DNA of 41,910 nt, from contig JANYCZ010000015.1 of NCBI GenBank assembly GCA_025360015.1, positions 1 to 41,910 of the forward strand, given 5' to 3'. The stretch comes from Verrucomicrobiota bacterium (lineage in GTDB: Bacteria; Verrucomicrobiota; Verrucomicrobiia; Verrucomicrobiales; Verrucomicrobiaceae). Shown piece after piece: positions 41,479 through 41,910 of the stretch (positions within the stretch are counted from its first letter, which is position 1; every line of letters starts with the position of its first letter). The notes beneath the pieces are model-generated. The model had not been told where the DNA came from. It saw only the letters and a program-made list of their open reading frames with translations, and did no database searches. A program made the translations under genes and the position numbers.

Positions 41479-41807
41479 GGTTTGGATGGTTTGATTTGAG
41501 TTTTGGGAGTTGGAATTCTTTCCACCCCATACTCATGCATCAGCCGTGCCAGATTCCGCCATCACCAATCAATTCATTGAAAACCAATATTTTAACAACC
41601 ATCTTGATTTCACCTTCTAATGTCAAGGTGTGCCATAAATGGCACCTCCTGTCTCTTCATTGAGACAATTTTGCCAATTCAAAACGCCCCGCAAAAGATC
41701 TTGTCTGACTATCGTGATCTTCCGCCACTCCACTCCGCGACACATCAGCTCCAACGGAGCTGCGTAATTTAGATATGGTCAGCGCAAGAGCGAAGATTTA
41801 GATTTTT
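41479..41807. other. non-coding hsp20 upstream region
   Basis: This 329-bp gap is markedly AT-rich for the window and holds no gene. It must contain the hsp20 promoter on the minus strand. GTGCCAT-AA-ATGGCAC (41630-41645) and TGTCTC-ttcatt-GAGACA (41650-41667) are two adjacent inverted repeats. A TTGACA sits nearby, but no well spaced -10 was found. No CIRCE motif is present. The right ~130 bp borders the transposase end and may include the insertion-sequence terminus. Confidence 0.6.
41630..41667. promoter_or_regulatory. two adjacent inverted repeats upstream of hsp20
   Basis: GTGCCAT-AA-ATGGCAC (41630-41645, 7-bp arms, 2-bp centre) and TGTCTC-ttcatt-GAGACA (41650-41667, 6-bp arms) are close together about 150-190 bp before the first Hsp20 start. 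Spacing and symmetry suit operator sites for a dimeric regulator. Which regulator is unknown. Confidence 0.45.
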
Positions 41808-41910
41808 TCAGGCCTCCAGTTTGGCGAAGTTCTTCACGAAGGGCGTGTCGTGTTTGAGCACACCAAAGGCGACGCGGATGATCTTGTGCATGATGGCACC
41901 GAGGGCACAC
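41808..41910 (-). CDS. IS110-like transposase, C-terminal end (cut by window)
   Basis: The last 33 codons of a minus-strand gene that continues beyond the window, with a TGA at 41808-41810. The visible end reads ALGAIMHKIIRVAFGVLKHD then TPFVKNF and stops at LEA. This form (a basic MHK followed by RVAFGVLK and TPF) resembles the C-termini of IS110/IS116/IS902-family transposases. The family call rests on a short stretch. If right, an insertion sequence borders the hsp20 region. Confidence 0.6.
   Translation of the reverse strand, partial: CALGAIMHKIIRVAFGVLKHDTPFVKNFAKLEA

Overview
The window looks like a chromosome segment from a Verrucomicrobiota bacterium, probably near Prosthecobacter or Verrucomicrobium. 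Two things suggest this. One is a giant planctomycete-type cytochrome protein (PSCyt1 / DUF1549 / DUF1553), a family hallmark of the PVC group. The other is the overall gene style: GC-rich DNA, many short unknown secreted proteins and weak Shine-Dalgarno sites. The taxonomic call is inference. I saw no rRNA, tRNA or CRISPR array.

Layout: (1) 1-2083 is an accessory patch with a 165-bp direct repeat built around a CCTCTCCCCG palindrome, a DUF559 nuclease-like gene that starts inside the second repeat copy, and a compact antitoxin-toxin-hydrolase operon. (2) 2182-7281 is the 1699-residue cytochrome protein. (3) 7442-14172 is a complete four-gene Wadjet (jetABCD) plasmid-defence operon, divergent from the cytochrome gene. 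(4) 14225-17799 holds a FemAB/GNAT-like transferase, a NYN-LOTUS RNA-type nuclease and folC. (5) 17910-20041 is a lipid-linked sugar transferase (GT39/ArnT-like) overlapping a PAP2 phosphatase. (6) 20060-22240 is a run of four small unknown secreted or membrane genes, two of them paralogues. (7) 22336-25633 is a minus-strand run cdaA - CdaR-like remnant - glmM - 55-residue membrane protein - bioD, reminiscent of the Firmicute cdaA-cdaR-glmM operon. (8) 25730-32453 on the plus strand reads priA, a lipoprotein, a STAS protein, a GAF-PP2C phosphatase, grpE and dnaJ. (9) 32842-34906 is a cytochrome-oxidase assembly operon (ctaB, sco, DUF420). (10) 35166-41478 on the minus strand reads DUF3820, a 667-residue unknown secreted protein, DAHP synthase, a second toxin-antitoxin-like pair, an APC amino-acid permease and two Hsp20 genes. 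(11) At the right edge is the 3' end of an IS110-like transposase.

How the parts fit together: the left third (repeat-linked nuclease, toxin-antitoxin, Wadjet) behaves like a small defence and accessory island beside housekeeping genes. The centre couples c-di-AMP synthesis with cell-wall precursor synthesis, and a phosphatase/antagonist signalling pair sits directly upstream of heat-shock co-chaperones. The most system-like locus is Wadjet, which is known as a class but here has a non-DUF3375 JetA. The least explained items are the repeat-linked DUF559 gene, the truncated CdaR and 55-residue protein in the cdaA locus, and the unknown secreted-protein clusters.
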